DNA from: Candidatus Pantoea haifensis
Lineage (GTDB): Bacteria; Pseudomonadota; Gammaproteobacteria; Enterobacterales; Enterobacteriaceae
Direction: 5' to 3'
DNA: 64,000 nucleotides
Assembly (NCBI GenBank): GCA_018842655.1
Contig: JAGTWN010000004.1
Coordinates: 372,001-436,000, forward strand
This document shows, piece by piece, positions 50,129-60,349 of the stretch. The notes under the pieces were generated by a model. It saw only the letters and a list, made by a program, of their open reading frames with translations. It ran no database searches and was not told where the DNA came from. Each line of letters starts with the position of its first letter. The stretch's first letter is position 1. Made by a program: the position numbers and the translations under genes.

Positions 50129-51238
50129 ATGACGTACCAACCTCTGATTGCTGAAGTTTACAATCAGCAACGTACCCTGACGGCGATCGTCGAGCAGGAT
50201 GCGCGCACCGCTTACTTCTATATCTGGCCGACGGATCTGTTTCGCAGCCAGTATGCGGTGCGTGGCTGCTGGCTGCGTAATCTGTTACCCGCGCCAGCAC
50301 AGGAAGATCGTGAAGCAATGGAGCAGGGCATTGCGCCGCTGCTCAGCGCCGAATATTGCCGCACGCTGGAAGCGGAGCCAGCACTTGATCCGGCGGGACT
50401 GCAAGTCCTGTGGGAGCCGGGTGATGATGGCGCGGCGCTGTGGTATTACGGTCAACTTTTGGCGGTCATTCCCGGCTGGAGCCTGTATCAAAACAAGCAG
50501 GTGAGTTTTTCGGCAGGGTGTATCAGGAAAAATCGCCTGACCGCGCCGCTCGGCTCGGCCTCAACCAACGATTACTACGCGCGTGCCGAACAGCAGCGCC
50601 AGTTCTGGCGAGAATGGCATGACGGTAGTGAATGGGACAAGGTGCAGAAAGCCCTCATGACCTGTTACCAGGCGCAGTTTGGCGAATCAGTGAAGTATTA
50701 CGCTATCGATCAGGGCAGCTGGCCGCCCATGGCTATCTCTCAGCACTGGCATAAAGGCGTATGGTATTTTCTGACGCTGGGCATGAGTATTCGCCCTATG
50801 CCGCAGGTCGATTATCTGTTTGATGAGCTGGCGCCGCAGTATCGCCGGATTGAGTTAGCCATAGCGGTTGATGGTGAAGTGATGACCGAAGGCAATGCGG
50901 TACAGATGGCCAGCGCGTTGGCAGAATTTGTTCATTTGCCCTGGGCGCGCCTGACCTGGCTGGGTGAAGGGCATACGCTGGCATCTGAAGTTGCTCCAGT
51001 GGGGTTTGAAAGTTTTCTGCTGTCGAATGAGCTGGCGGGTGATAAGGCGCAATTCAAGCTACCCAAGCGTGACGGCGACAGGCCAACCTTGTTATGGGCG
51101 ACACCGATAACAGAAGCGGAGCGCAAATTTGCCCAGGCTGACGAGCAGGGCGGCCAGCGGCTCAGAGAATGGCTGACCGCAGAAGGCAATAATCATATTT
51201 TCCGTCCACGCCAGCAGGTCGTGGATTCAGACGAGTAA
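50129..51238 (+). CDS. Suppressor-of-fused (SUFU) domain protein
   Basis: A 369-residue soluble protein whose C-terminal half (about 190-350) resembles the SUFU domain: QHWHKGVWYFLTLGMS, LPWARLTWLGEGHTL, and LLWATPITEAERKFA. Bacterial SUFU proteins often act as immunity proteins to polymorphic toxins, but many are free-standing genes; no toxin is next to it, so no such role is claimed. I start at ATG 50129 after GAGG; the longer frame from 49919 begins with unlikely hydrophobic residues from non-coding sequence. Confidence 0.72.
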   Translation: MTYQPLIAEVYNQQRTLTAIVEQDARTAYFYIWPTDLFRSQYAVRGCWLRNLLPAPAQEDREAMEQGIAPLLSAEYCRTLEAEPALDPAGLQVLWEPGDDGAALWYYGQLLAVIPGWSLYQNKQVSFSAGCIRKNRLTAPLGSASTNDYYARAEQQRQFWREWHDGSEWDKVQKALMTCYQAQFGESVKYYAIDQGSWPPMAISQHWHKGVWYFLTLGMSIRPMPQVDYLFDELAPQYRRIELAIAVDGEVMTEGNAVQMASALAEFVHLPWARLTWLGEGHTLASEVAPVGFESFLLSNELAGDKAQFKLPKRDGDRPTLLWATPITEAERKFAQADEQGGQRLREWLTAEGNNHIFRPRQQVVDSDE

Positions 51239-51348
51239 TCGTGGCTATGCGCGTTGAGCACATCAGTGCGCATTGTCCTGAGCTACAGGCTCTGCATCTA
51301 AATTATGACAGTAATCAACTATTTCCTGATTCTGTGATCTTCACCACC

Positions 51349-51375
51349 TCAAGTTCCCTTTAAGCAAGCCGTTAA
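51349..51375 (+). promoter_or_regulatory. Sigma-28 (FliA)-type promoter of the chemoreceptor gene
   Basis: TCAAGTTC (51349-51356), an 11-base spacer, and GCCGTTAA (51368-51375) match the flagellar class 3 consensus TAAAGTTT-N11-GCCGATAA with correct spacing. It lies 45 bases ahead of the methyl-accepting protein start, so the receptor is probably expressed with the flagellar regulon. Confidence 0.85.
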
Positions 51376-51419
51376 TCCCGATCAGGCAATCGCGCCGTAC
51401 CAGGCTTGAGGGAACAACG

Positions 51420-53314
51420 ATGTTAAAAACAACCCAATCCCGCTTCACTGCAACACTCATCGCATTTTTTATGTTACTGATGGTGATCACCGTGCTGGTG
51501 ATCAACCAGTTTGTCGCGCCTCAACTCGTGCATAACGAAAATCGCCTGGTGCGTTATCAGGTCGACTCACTGGCAAGCGGTATCGTGGAACAGATGAACC
51601 GCGTGCAGGCGCAGCAACGTGCCATTACGGAAGCGGCATCGGTGATGGAGAGCAGCACCATTGATAAACTTCTGCCAACGCTGGTGAACCAGTATCAGGA
51701 CAGCAACGTCTTTGGCGGCGGTATCTGGCCTCTGCCGAATCGGCGCGATGCAGACAAAGAGAAAAACAGCAGTTTCTTTGCGCGCGATGCCAGTAATCAA
51801 TTGCAGGAAAATACTTACTGGAACTCAGCCGCGGCCGACAATTACTGGGAGCAGCCGTGGTACAAAGATGGCATGGCGGCGGCTAAAGGGCATTGCGCCT
51901 GGGCGAAAGCCTATCAGGATGCCGCAAGCCCGCAACCGCGAACGAACTGCGCGATGGCAATTTATCGCAATGGCGCGGTTTGGGGCGTAGCCACAATTGA
52001 TGTGACACTCGGCTTTTTCAACCAACTGGCGAAACAAATGGGTGACGCCATTCAGGGCAACGTCCTGATTGTGGAAGCAGACGGCAAAGTTGTTGGTAAC
52101 GCCGCGCTGGCGAACAGCACGGCAAAACTGCAGAACCTGACTGACCTGCAAATACCGATGGCGGCACCGTTGAAAGCGATGCTGGCAAATGCAGGCGCGC
52201 AGCCAACCGAAATGGCTTACGACACCGATGATGGCGAGCAGACGCTCTTGCTTCAGGCCATTCCTGACAGTCCGTGGTATCTCGCCAGCAGCGTACCGAC
52301 CAGCCTGCTGAATGCGCAGGCGCATAACATGCTGACGCGCCTTGGACTGGTACAGATCCCCTGGCTGTGATTCTGCTGCTGGTGCTGCTCGGCTTTGTGC
52401 GAAACATGATGAAGCGTTTGAGCGTGCTGAACAGCAATATCGAGGCGCTGTCGCAGGGCGGTGCAGATTTAACCCAGCGCCTGCCTGCCAGTAACAGCCC
52501 GGAATTTAATGCGGTGGCGCAAAGTTTCAACCAGTTCATCAGCTATCTGCAAGGATTAATGCGTCAGGTTGGCGACAGCGCGCTGGCCATTACCGCCGCA
52601 TCGCGTGAAATTGCCAGCGGCAATGCGAACCTGTCGTCACGTACTGAAGATCAGGCCAGTTCGATTGTTGAAACGGCGGCCTCTATGGAACAACTGACCG
52701 GCACGGTGCGCCAAAACGCGGATAACGCCACGCATGCCAACCAGCTGGCTGACGGGGCGTCACAGGTGGCAGCACGCGGCACTGACGTGGTTCGGCAGGT
52801 GGTCAGCACCATGGGTGAGATCCATCATTCGTCACGTAAAGTGGTCGATATCATCAGCGTCATCGACAGTATCGCTTTCCAGACCAATATCCTGGCATTA
52901 AACGCTGCGGTAGAGGCAGCCCGAGCTGGTGAGCAGGGACGGGGCTTCGCCGTGGTGGCCTCAGAAGTGCGCAGTCTGGCACAGCGTTCAGCGAACTCAG
53001 CGCGAGAAATCAAGAAGCTGATTGAAGAATCCGTGGCAAACATTGATGCCGGCAGTCAACTGGTTGAGCAGGCCGGCACCACTATGGATGAATTGATGCA
53101 GGGTGTCAGCAGCGTCACCACATTAATGAGTGAAATCATGTCCGCCAGCCGTGAACAGAGCATGGGCATTGAGCAGGTTAACATTGCTATCACTCAGCTT
53201 GATGGAACGACGCAGCAGAACGCGGTACTGGTTGAGCAGGTTTCTGCCGCCGCACAGGCGATGGAAGCGCAAAGCGTGCAGCTTGAGCAGGTAGTACAAA
53301 GCTTTAAACTGTAA
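51420..53314 (+). CDS. methyl-accepting chemotaxis protein (frame interrupted)
   Basis: A transmembrane chemoreceptor, 631 residues after repair. Order: N-terminal membrane helix (about 11-33), a Cache-like periplasmic sensor (35-300, with [16 protein letters not shown]), a second helix, HAMP, then the signalling domain with [20 protein letters not shown] and [19 protein letters not shown] at the CheA/CheW-binding tip. The frame breaks after GLVQIP; adding one C to the C4 run at 52358-52361 gives [14 protein letters not shown], the second helix. It has no NWETF-type C-terminal pentapeptide. Ligand unknown. Confidence 0.9.
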
Positions 53315-53320
53315 TTTTTC

Positions 53321-53350
53321 GCAGGCCAGTTATGCTGGCCTGATTTTTTC
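53321..53350 (+). terminator. Terminator of the chemoreceptor gene
   Basis: A 7-bp stem AGGCCAG (53323-53329) / CTGGCCT (53335-53341) with loop TTATG is followed by GATTTTTTC. It is 9 bases after the stop codon. Confidence 0.88.
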
Positions 53351-53460
53351 CTGCCCTTCATACCTTGTCTGGCGCGGCCTGGGGTTTGGGAATACGTTTT
53401 TTACACTCAAAGATCTGATTCCTGTGCCAAAATAGTGAGGAATTAACGCAAGGAACCGAC

Positions 53461-53994
53461 ATGTCTGCTATTGAAGTTATTCTCGTCGACCATCTGGATC
53501 GTCCCACCGGCAAAATGGAAAAGCTGGAAGTACATGAGAAGGGATTACTGCATCGTGCGGTGACGGTCTACATCTTCAATTCGCGGCAAGAGCTGCTATT
53601 GCAACGTCGTGCCAGCGACAAATACCATTGTGGTGGTTTATGGAGCAACACCTGTTGCGGCCATCCTTATCCGCATGAGTCGACACAGGATGCGGCTGAA
53701 CGTCGTCTGCGTGAAGAGATGGGTATGAATGTCTCGCTCACGCCAGTGTTTGAACTGAGTTATAACCTGCCACTCAGCAATGGCCTGACTGAACATGAGT
53801 ATGGTCACGTCTTTTTTGCGGTATGTGACGACTTACCCACTCTTAATCCGCAGGAAGCGGATGCGTTCGACTATCGTCCGATAGCGGAGATACAGCAGCA
53901 GATGTCACAACATCCGCAGCAGTTTACACCGTGGTTTATCCATACTTTTCCGCGCATTCCTGCTCATTTTGACGCATTTAGCTTCCCGGTGTAA
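53461..53994 (+). CDS. idi: isopentenyl-diphosphate delta-isomerase, type I
   Basis: A 177-residue Nudix-fold isomerase interconverting IPP and DMAPP. The catalytic Cys lies in WSNTCCGHP and the catalytic Glu in EHEYGHVF; metal-binding His and Glu residues are present (HRAVTVYI, RRLREEMGM). GCAAGGAACCGAC precedes the ATG. It stands alone here, not in a carotenoid cluster; in Pantoea an extra idi may lie in the crt cluster elsewhere. Confidence 0.95.
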   Translation: MSAIEVILVDHLDRPTGKMEKLEVHEKGLLHRAVTVYIFNSRQELLLQRRASDKYHCGGLWSNTCCGHPYPHESTQDAAERRLREEMGMNVSLTPVFELSYNLPLSNGLTEHEYGHVFFAVCDDLPTLNPQEADAFDYRPIAEIQQQMSQHPQQFTPWFIHTFPRIPAHFDAFSFPV

Positions 53995-54000
53995 TGTAAA

Positions 54001-54022
54001 ACCGCACCTCATCAGGTGCGGT
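54001..54022. terminator. Terminator hairpin between convergent idi and MFS genes
   Basis: A perfect 9-bp stem ACCGCACCT (54001-54009) / AGGTGCGGT (54014-54022) with loop CATC. On the reverse strand it is followed by TTTTAC, favouring termination of the MFS gene; on the forward strand the T-tract is absent. Confidence 0.7.
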
Positions 54023-54027
54023 CTGAT

Positions 54028-55497
54028 TCACTGATTAAAATCCTCAGCGTCAACATCATAGCCCGACGGCTCCCAGCGTATCGCCAGCAGCGCCAGCAAA
54101 CCTGCCAGCGGCGCAAGGAATATCACCCAAAATACGCCCGTCCCCAGAGCCGCGACCAATACCGGAAACAGAAACAGCGATACGGTTGAACTGCCACGCA
54201 TTAAGGTCTGATTGAAGCCAACGCCAACGCCGCGCAGCGAAGTTGGATAGCTTAGTGAGGCGAAAGTCATGGTGTGCGAGCCGGGGCCAAATCCCTGGCC
54301 GAACAGGAACAGCGCCAGCATACCGATAGCCAGCAATGCTTCCTGTCCACCTTCCGGGCGACCGATCAGCGCCAGACCCAGCAGCGCCACACACTGACAG
54401 GCATAGCCCGCCACCGACATCTTCCACGCGCCGAGTGTCGGCACCAGACGTACGGCAAGTATGCCGCCGACAAAGGCAAACAGCAGGTTCAGCGCCAGCG
54501 AGACCAAAATGGTGGTCAGCATCGACTGGGCAAAAAAGCTGGAGATGATCACCGGTAAACCAAACGCGACAGCATTATAAGCAAATGATGAAGCGATCGA
54601 GGTAATCGTAGCCAGCAACGTCCGGCGCAGATAGACACCCTTCAACAGGGCACCATAGTTACGCCAGCGGGCGCGACGGGCCGGTTTAGCCGGTGTCAGC
54701 GAGGCATCTTTTGCGACCTGGGCATTGATATTCCATGAACGGCGTAAAATATTCGCCGCCCCTTGCAAATCGCCCTGATTCGCCGCCCACACCGGCGATT
54801 CGCTCATATAGCGGCTGCGAATCGCAATGATCAAAATAGCAGGCACGGCGCCAAAGCCTAAAATCAGGCGCCACAGCCAGTCAGAATGGCTCTCCGGCAA
54901 CACCGCATACAGCAGAAGCACCAGAAGATAGGAGATGCTGATCGCCGCATACCAGGTCGGACACCACATCGCTACGCTGGCAGCCTTGTTACCTTTACCG
55001 CGTAGTCTGGAAAACTCCGCTAAAAATGCCATCGCCACCGGCAAGTCAATACCAACGCCAAGTCCCATCACAAAGCGTGCGCCGCCCAGCACGTACTCAT
55101 TCGGTGCAAAAGCACAGGCCAGCGCCGCGACAACAAAGAAGAACATGTCGGCCATGAAGACCCGATAGCGACCAATTTTATCGGTGAGATAGCCGCCGAT
55201 AAGCGCACCGACAATAGCCCCAAAGGTAATAGCCGATGCCACCATGCCGGTGCCAGTGGGTGTTAAGTTGAATTCACGCGCAACGTCTTTGATACCAAAC
55301 GCCAGCGCACCCAGATCGTATGCATCAAGAAAGACGCCGCCGAGCGCAATCGCCACGACAATGCGGGCGTTATTACGTGCGCTGTTGCCGTTGTTAATCA
55401 GACTGGAGACATCTGATGCGCTGCGGATCCATTGCGTTTCGCCCGTGGGCGTACTCCCTGCCGTTGCCACATGGGCTGAAGATGTTAAGTCGGACAT
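54028..55497 (-). CDS. MFS transporter of the sugar/organic-acid type
   Basis: A 489-residue 12-span transporter. It has GGYLTDKIGRYRVF between TM2 and TM3, MGLGVGIDLPVAMAFLAEFSRLRGKGNKA at TM4-5, and a long central loop. The motifs fit the metabolite:H+ / sugar-porter side of MFS rather than drug pumps. Substrate is not predictable. The hydrophilic 45-residue N-terminus is longer than usual. It is divergent from osmF across about 200 bases. Confidence 0.8.
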   Translation of the reverse strand: MSDLTSSAHVATAGSTPTGETQWIRSASDVSSLINNGNSARNNARIVVAIALGGVFLDAYDLGALAFGIKDVAREFNLTPTGTGMVASAITFGAIVGALIGGYLTDKIGRYRVFMADMFFFVVAALACAFAPNEYVLGGARFVMGLGVGIDLPVAMAFLAEFSRLRGKGNKAASVAMWCPTWYAAISISYLLVLLLYAVLPESHSDWLWRLILGFGAVPAILIIAIRSRYMSESPVWAANQGDLQGAANILRRSWNINAQVAKDASLTPAKPARRARWRNYGALLKGVYLRRTLLATITSIASSFAYNAVAFGLPVIISSFFAQSMLTTILVSLALNLLFAFVGGILAVRLVPTLGAWKMSVAGYACQCVALLGLALIGRPEGGQEALLAIGMLALFLFGQGFGPGSHTMTFASLSYPTSLRGVGVGFNQTLMRGSSTVSLFLFPVLVAALGTGVFWVIFLAPLAGLLALLAIRWEPSGYDVDAEDFNQ

Positions 55498-55699
55498 GAT
55501 GTTGTCTGTTTTTTATAAAAATAGAAATTGAGAATAATCCGCGGACGTCTGGACGTAAATTCCATTAGGTTATAACTCAGATCACAATGGTATTAATCTG
55601 TTAACTGAATCAATTATTGCTGGTCGCGCAACCGCAACGCCAGGCTACGCTTTTAGAACATACCGCTAAAAACGTAGTGCTGAAAACAAGGAATGCGTC

Positions 55700-56609
55700 A
55701 TGACGAAATTTCAGGGGTGGATCGGAATAAGCGCGCTGTTGCTCAGCCTGAGTACAGCGCACGCTGCCGATCCGGTGCGGGTAGGTTCAAAAATTGATAC
55801 CGAAGGCTCGCTGCTTGGCAATGTGATTTTACAGGTGCTGCAAAAGCATGGCGTGAAAACCGTCAACAAAATTCAGTTAGGCAATACCCAGGTGGTGCGC
55901 GGGGCCATTACCGCCGGTGAGCTGGATATCTATCCGGAATATACCGGTAACGGCGCTTTTTCTTCAATGATGAAAAAGACAGCGTGTGGAAAAATGCGCA
56001 GCAGGGATATGACAAAGTTAAAAAGCTTGATGCGGAGAAAAATAATCTGATCTGGTTGACGCCTGCGCCTGCGAATAACACCTGGACTATCGCGGTACGC
56101 AAAGACCTGGCGGATAAAAATCATTTACAGTCACTGGATGATCTCAGTGCTTATCTGAAAAAAGGCGGCACCTTGAAACTGGCCGCCTCGGCTGAGTTTA
56201 TTGAGCGCAGTGATGCGTTGCCTGCGTTTGAAAAAGCTTACGGCTTCGATCTCAGCCAGGATCAGCTGTTGTCGCTGGCGGGGGAGATACTGCGGTGACG
56301 ATCAGTGCAGCGGCACAGCAAACCTCTGGCGTAAATGCAGCGATGGCTTACGGCACTGACGGGCCGGTGGCGGCGCTGGGGTTACAGACGCTGAGCGATC
56401 CGAAAGGCGTACAGCCAATTTATGCGCCTGCGCCGGTGATCCGCGCGTCGGTGCTTAAGGCTTATCCCGACATTGCTGACTGGCTGAAACCGGTCTTCAG
56501 CGCCCTTGATACAAAAACACTGCAACAGCTTAACGCGAAAATTGCGGTAGAAGGGCAGGATGCCAGCAGCGTGGCAACGCAGTGGCTGCAACAGAAAAAG
56601 TTACTGTAG
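55700..56609 (+). CDS. osmF: osmoprotectant-binding protein OsmF/YehZ (two frame breaks)
   Basis: A periplasmic glycine-betaine-type binding protein, 303 residues after repair (E. coli 305). A signal peptide ends AHAA; VGSKIDTEG and GELDIYPEYTGNGAF form the ligand pocket. Break 1: add one T to the T5 run at 55957-55961 (gives GAFFFNDEKDSVWKNAQQGY). Break 2: add one G to the G5 run at 56280-56284 (gives LSLAGGDTAVTI). The C-terminal part AQQTSGVNAAMAYGTDGPV is near identical to E. coli. It is the first gene of an operon with yehY, yehX and yehW. Confidence 0.9.
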
Positions 56610-56611
56610 CG

Positions 56612-57790
56612 ATGCTGATATCGCGGGATGCGATGATTCACCCCGTGGCTCGCCAGTGGCGCTGCTGTTGGTCACGCTGCTGGTTATCACGCTGGTCAGC
56701 CTGCCGTTTCTCAGCCACGCCGCGAATCGTTTAGTGGGTGGTCAACCGTTAATGCTGTGGCAAGTGAGTAAGGCTATGGCGCTGCTCCTGCCGCTGGCGC
56801 TGCTGGTTATCACGTCGTGGCCAAAACCGACTCGCGGCACGCTGCTGATCTCCCTGTTGGCCAGTGAGTTACTGCTGGCCGGGATGATTGGCTTAAGCGG
56901 CAATCAGGCCTCCCTGCTGGCAAGCCAGGGCAGCCCGCTGGCGCGCACCAGTTTTGCCAGTGGCATGTGGTGTGCGAGCGGGATCACGCTGCTGTTAATC
57001 ACTGACACTATCCGTCAGTTGACGCGCCATAAGCTCTGGCAACTGCTGCTTAACCTGCAAGTATGGATTATCCCGTTACTGCTGCTGTTTGGCGGTATGC
57101 TTGATCAGCTCTCTTTGCTCAAAGAGTACGACAATCGTCAGTCGGTGTTTGACGCCGCCCTCTCGCGCCATCTGGCCCTGCTTGGTGGAACCTTGCTGCC
57201 TGCGCTGATTATTGCGCTGCCGCTGGGCATTGCACTGTATCGCCGTAGCCACTGGCAAAGCGCCGTTTTCAGCGCGCTGAACGTGATCCAGACGGTGCCA
57301 TCGGTGGCGCTGTTTGGGTTGTTGATAGCGCCGCTGGCGGGGCTGGCAAAACATTATTCCTGGCTTGGCGACTGGGGAGTAAGCGGCATTGGAATGGCAC
57401 CTGCACTCATTGCGTTAGTGCTCTATGCCTTGCTGCCGCTGGTGCGCAGCGTGGTAGTGGGACTGCAACAGGTACCGCAGGATGTACGCGAAACGGCGCG
57501 CGGCATGGGAATGGGAACGTTACAGCAACTCATTGCGGTTGATGTACCGTTAGCTCTGCCCGTGTGGCTGGCAGGACTGCGCGTGGTGGTGGTGCAAACG
57601 CTGGGCATGGCCGTCGTCGCGGCACTGATTGGCGCGGGGGATTTGGTGCGATTATTTTTCAGGGGCTGCTGAGTAGCGCACTTGATCTGGTGCTGCTTGG
57701 CGTCATTCCGGTGATTGCGCTGGCGGTCATCATTGATGCGCTGTTTCGGCTGCTTATCTCTCTGCTGGAGAAAAAAATGATTCAGTTTGA
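56612..57790 (+). CDS. yehY: osmoprotectant ABC permease YehY (several frame breaks)
   Basis: A BPDT-class inner-membrane permease. The body 56656-57635 aligns with E. coli YehY, including [21 protein letters not shown] and [16 protein letters not shown]. After the G5 run at 57636-57640 the frame shifts; adding one G gives [20 protein letters not shown]. Two further single-base losses are likely: in C4 at 56641-56644, linking an ATG at 56612 or 56633 to the body, and in A7 at 57771-57777, where A8 would give an end EKKNDSV and a stop at 57788-57790. With all three the protein has 393 residues (E. coli 385). A GTG start at 56656 is the alternative. Confidence 0.82.
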
Positions 57791-58722
57791 TGGCGTGAGC
57801 AAATATTTTGCCGGTAAAGCGGCGGTAAAAAATTTATCGCTGAAGATCGATCAGGGCGAGTTCAGTGTTCTGCTCGGCACGTCGGGATCGGGGAAATCAA
57901 CCACGCTTAAGATGATTAACCGGCTGGTGGAAGCGGATGAAGGCGAGATTCGCTTTGCCGGTGAGGCGATTCGTCAGCTTAATGCCAGGGCGCTGCGCCG
58001 CCGCATGGGCTATGCCATTCAGTCTATCGGCCTGTTTCCGCACTGGACCGTAGAAAAAATATTGCCACGGTGCCCGCGCTGTTGGGCTGGCAGAAAAATC
58101 GGGTACGCGAGCGGATTGAGGAACTGCTTACGCTGCTCAATCTGGACGAGCAATTGCTGCAGCGTTATCCGCATCAGCTTTCGGGCGGACAACAGCAGCG
58201 CGTCGGCGTGGCACGGGCGCTGGCAGCCGATCCGGACGTTTTATTGATGGATGAACCTTTTGGTGCTCTCGATCCGGTGACACGCGGCGCGCTGCAGCAG
58301 GAGATGTTGCGCATTCATCGCCTGTCGGGACGCACTATCGTGCTGGTTACCCACGACATTGATGAGGCGCTGACGCTGGCAGATAACATCGTGTTGATGG
58401 ATGACGGTGAAATTGTGCAACAGGGCAAACCGGTTGAACTGTTAACGCAGCCAAAAAATGATTTTGTGCGGGATTTTTTGGTCGAAGTGAAATGGGGGTC
58501 AGGCTACTGGCGTTGGGTCAGGCGGGTAATGCTGCCCGGCGCGGCGAATGGCTGGAAGGAGAACCGATCGCTGCCGGCTTGTCGCTAAGAGAGGCGCTGT
58601 CGCAATTTATTACGCGCCGCACCGACAAGTTGCCGGTGGTGGACGATCAGTTAAAACCGCTGGGCGTACTGCATTTTAATGATTTGCTTAACCTGCGTGA
58701 GGGTATGCAATGCGCTGGTTAA
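57777..58722 (+). CDS. yehX: osmoprotectant ABC ATPase YehX (two frame breaks)
   Basis: An ABC ATPase with Walker [10 protein letters not shown], signature [15 protein letters not shown], Walker [10 protein letters not shown] and C-terminal CBS-like residues. Break 1: add one A to A6 at 58054-58059, giving [17 protein letters not shown]. Break 2: add one T to T6 at 58474-58479, giving [16 protein letters not shown]. The repaired protein has 315 residues (E. coli 308). As given, its start is in frame with the end of yehY, creating an apparent fusion. The stop overlaps the yehW start. Confidence 0.87.
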
Positions 58723-59441
58723 AGGATCCGCTGCTGTGGCTGGTTGTGCTTTACCTCGCACTGCTTAGTGCGATGCCCTACAGCGGCCCCTTGTTTGCCC
58801 ACTGGTTTCCTGAACTCGCTCGCCCGCTTTACCAGCAGGATAGCTTCTGGCAGCTCACGCTGGCGCACCTTTTTCTGGTGGTAACCGCCAGCGTGCTGGC
58901 GGTGGTTATTGGCGTCGGTAGCGGCGTGTTGGTCACGCGTCGGCATGGACGCGCGTTTCGTCCCGTGATTGAGACCCTTGTTGCTGCCGGGCAAACCGTG
59001 CCGCCAGTCGCGGTACTAGCCATTGCCGTGCCGGTGATGGGATTTGGCGCCTGGCCTGCCGTGATCGCCCTGTTGCTGTATGGACTCTTGCCCATTTTGC
59101 AGGGAACCTTAGCGGGAATTGACAGCGTGCCTGCCAGCAGCCGCGAAATCGCCCAGGGCGTCGGCATGAGTGCCTGGCAGCGTTTATGGCAGGTGGAATT
59201 AGCGTTGGCTGCGCCGGTGATCATTGCAGGCGTGCGTACTTCCGTGATCATTAATATTGGCACTGCGGCGATTGCCTCCACCGTCGGGGCAAAAAGCCTG
59301 GGATCGCCCGTGATTATCGGTTTGAGCGGCTTTAATACAGCCTATGTGATTCAGGGCGCATTGCTGGTAGCCCTTTTAGCGATTGTCAGCGACCGTCTGT
59401 TTGAGCGTCTGCAACGCTGGTTTAGCGTGCGTGCACAATAA
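58710..59441 (+). CDS. yehW: osmoprotectant ABC permease YehW
   Basis: A 243-residue BPDT permease, uninterrupted. Membrane spans and the ATPase-contact loop ([19 protein letters not shown]) are present, with [19 protein letters not shown] following. It is the last gene of osmF-yehYXW and overlaps the end of yehX by 13 bases. Its 3' end also overlaps the convergent yohO by 20 bases. Confidence 0.93.
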   Translation: MRWLKDPLLWLVVLYLALLSAMPYSGPLFAHWFPELARPLYQQDSFWQLTLAHLFLVVTASVLAVVIGVGSGVLVTRRHGRAFRPVIETLVAAGQTVPPVAVLAIAVPVMGFGAWPAVIALLLYGLLPILQGTLAGIDSVPASSREIAQGVGMSAWQRLWQVELALAAPVIIAGVRTSVIINIGTAAIASTVGAKSLGSPVIIGLSGFNTAYVIQGALLVALLAIVSDRLFERLQRWFSVRAQ

Positions 59442-59529
59442 GGCTGTAACCGACCAGCATCAAGCCGCCAGTACCGCCAATAGCCATGATGAAAAACAGC
59501 GTTGCGAAAAAGATTTTTTGCCAGTTCAT
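59422..59529 (-). CDS. yohO: Small membrane protein YohO
   Basis: A 35-residue single-span protein starting at ATG 59529: [20 protein letters not shown], then [15 protein letters not shown]. It aligns without gaps to E. coli YohO (35 residues), sharing FFIMAIGG-type and GG(L/V)ML(V/A)GY elements. As I recall, it sits beside mlrA in E. coli too. The function is unknown. No strong ribosome site is visible. Its 3' end overlaps the convergent yehW by 20 bases. Confidence 0.8.
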   Translation of the reverse strand: MNWQKIFFATLFFIMAIGGTGGLMLVGYSLIVHAR

Positions 59530-59614
59530 GCAGAAACCCGAGAGTAAGACAGAGAGCGGGGAATAATAGCGCGCGCAAGGCAGCAGGCAAAGCGCCCGGC
59601 GTGCGTTTTTGTTA

Positions 59615-60349
59615 TCAAGGCGTTTCGTGCAGATGAACGCTGTAGCCTTGTTCCTTCCAGTGATCCATCTGTTCCTGTTGACGACGCGTCAATTTTTTAC
59701 CGGTCCAGACAAACATATTCATGCCGGGAAAGAGTTCCGGGCGGGGCAAATCAAGCGGTTCAGCCAGTACATCAATACGCCAGCCGTGCTGTGAAAGTCG
59801 CCAGCCTTCGAGCCAGATGCGGGTGCGATCATCAATGCCCCAGCCAATAATTAACGCATCTTTACCCGCTTTTTTACGTCCAGAGTTAAGACAAAAAGCC
59901 ACATAATCGATCAGTAAGCCATCCAGCAGACTACACATGGTGCGCGCGGTGTTTTGATCCAGGCCGAGCTTTTGACGCACCGGCATAAAAACGTGATCGA
60001 TCAGCGCATCTACCGGATGTTCCCGGCCAACAGCCGCAATTTTATTACGCAGCTTGGCGGGGCGAACATGGCGTAACGTGCAAATCAGCTCATCCTGTAG
60101 ATTAGTCCAGCCATCATGCGCATCAATATCACTGCCTTCCATCAGTGCTTTGACTTTTCCTACCGGCACACCGCTTTCAATCCAACGTTTAATCTCTTCA
60201 ATACGTTGAACATCTTCGTCGTCGAACTGACGATGTCCACCTTCGGAGCGTTGTGGCTTTAATAAGCCGTAGCGTCTTTGCCACGCGCGTAAAGTGACTG
60301 GGTTTATTCCACAGCGTTCGGCCACATCACCGATACTGTAAAAGGTCAT
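59615..60349 (-). CDS. mlrA: MerR-family regulator MlrA
   Basis: A 244-residue regulator. The MerR HTH fills residues 1-70 ([38 protein letters not shown]), followed by a B12-binding-like C-terminal domain. In E. coli MlrA activates csgD, and so curli and cellulose biofilm genes, and is controlled through cyclic-di-GMP signalling. Location next to the yeh operon is conserved. Confidence 0.93.
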   Translation of the reverse strand: MTFYSIGDVAERCGINPVTLRAWQRRYGLLKPQRSEGGHRQFDDEDVQRIEEIKRWIESGVPVGKVKALMEGSDIDAHDGWTNLQDELICTLRHVRPAKLRNKIAAVGREHPVDALIDHVFMPVRQKLGLDQNTARTMCSLLDGLLIDYVAFCLNSGRKKAGKDALIIGWGIDDRTRIWLEGWRLSQHGWRIDVLAEPLDLPRPELFPGMNMFVWTGKKLTRRQQEQMDHWKEQGYSVHLHETP

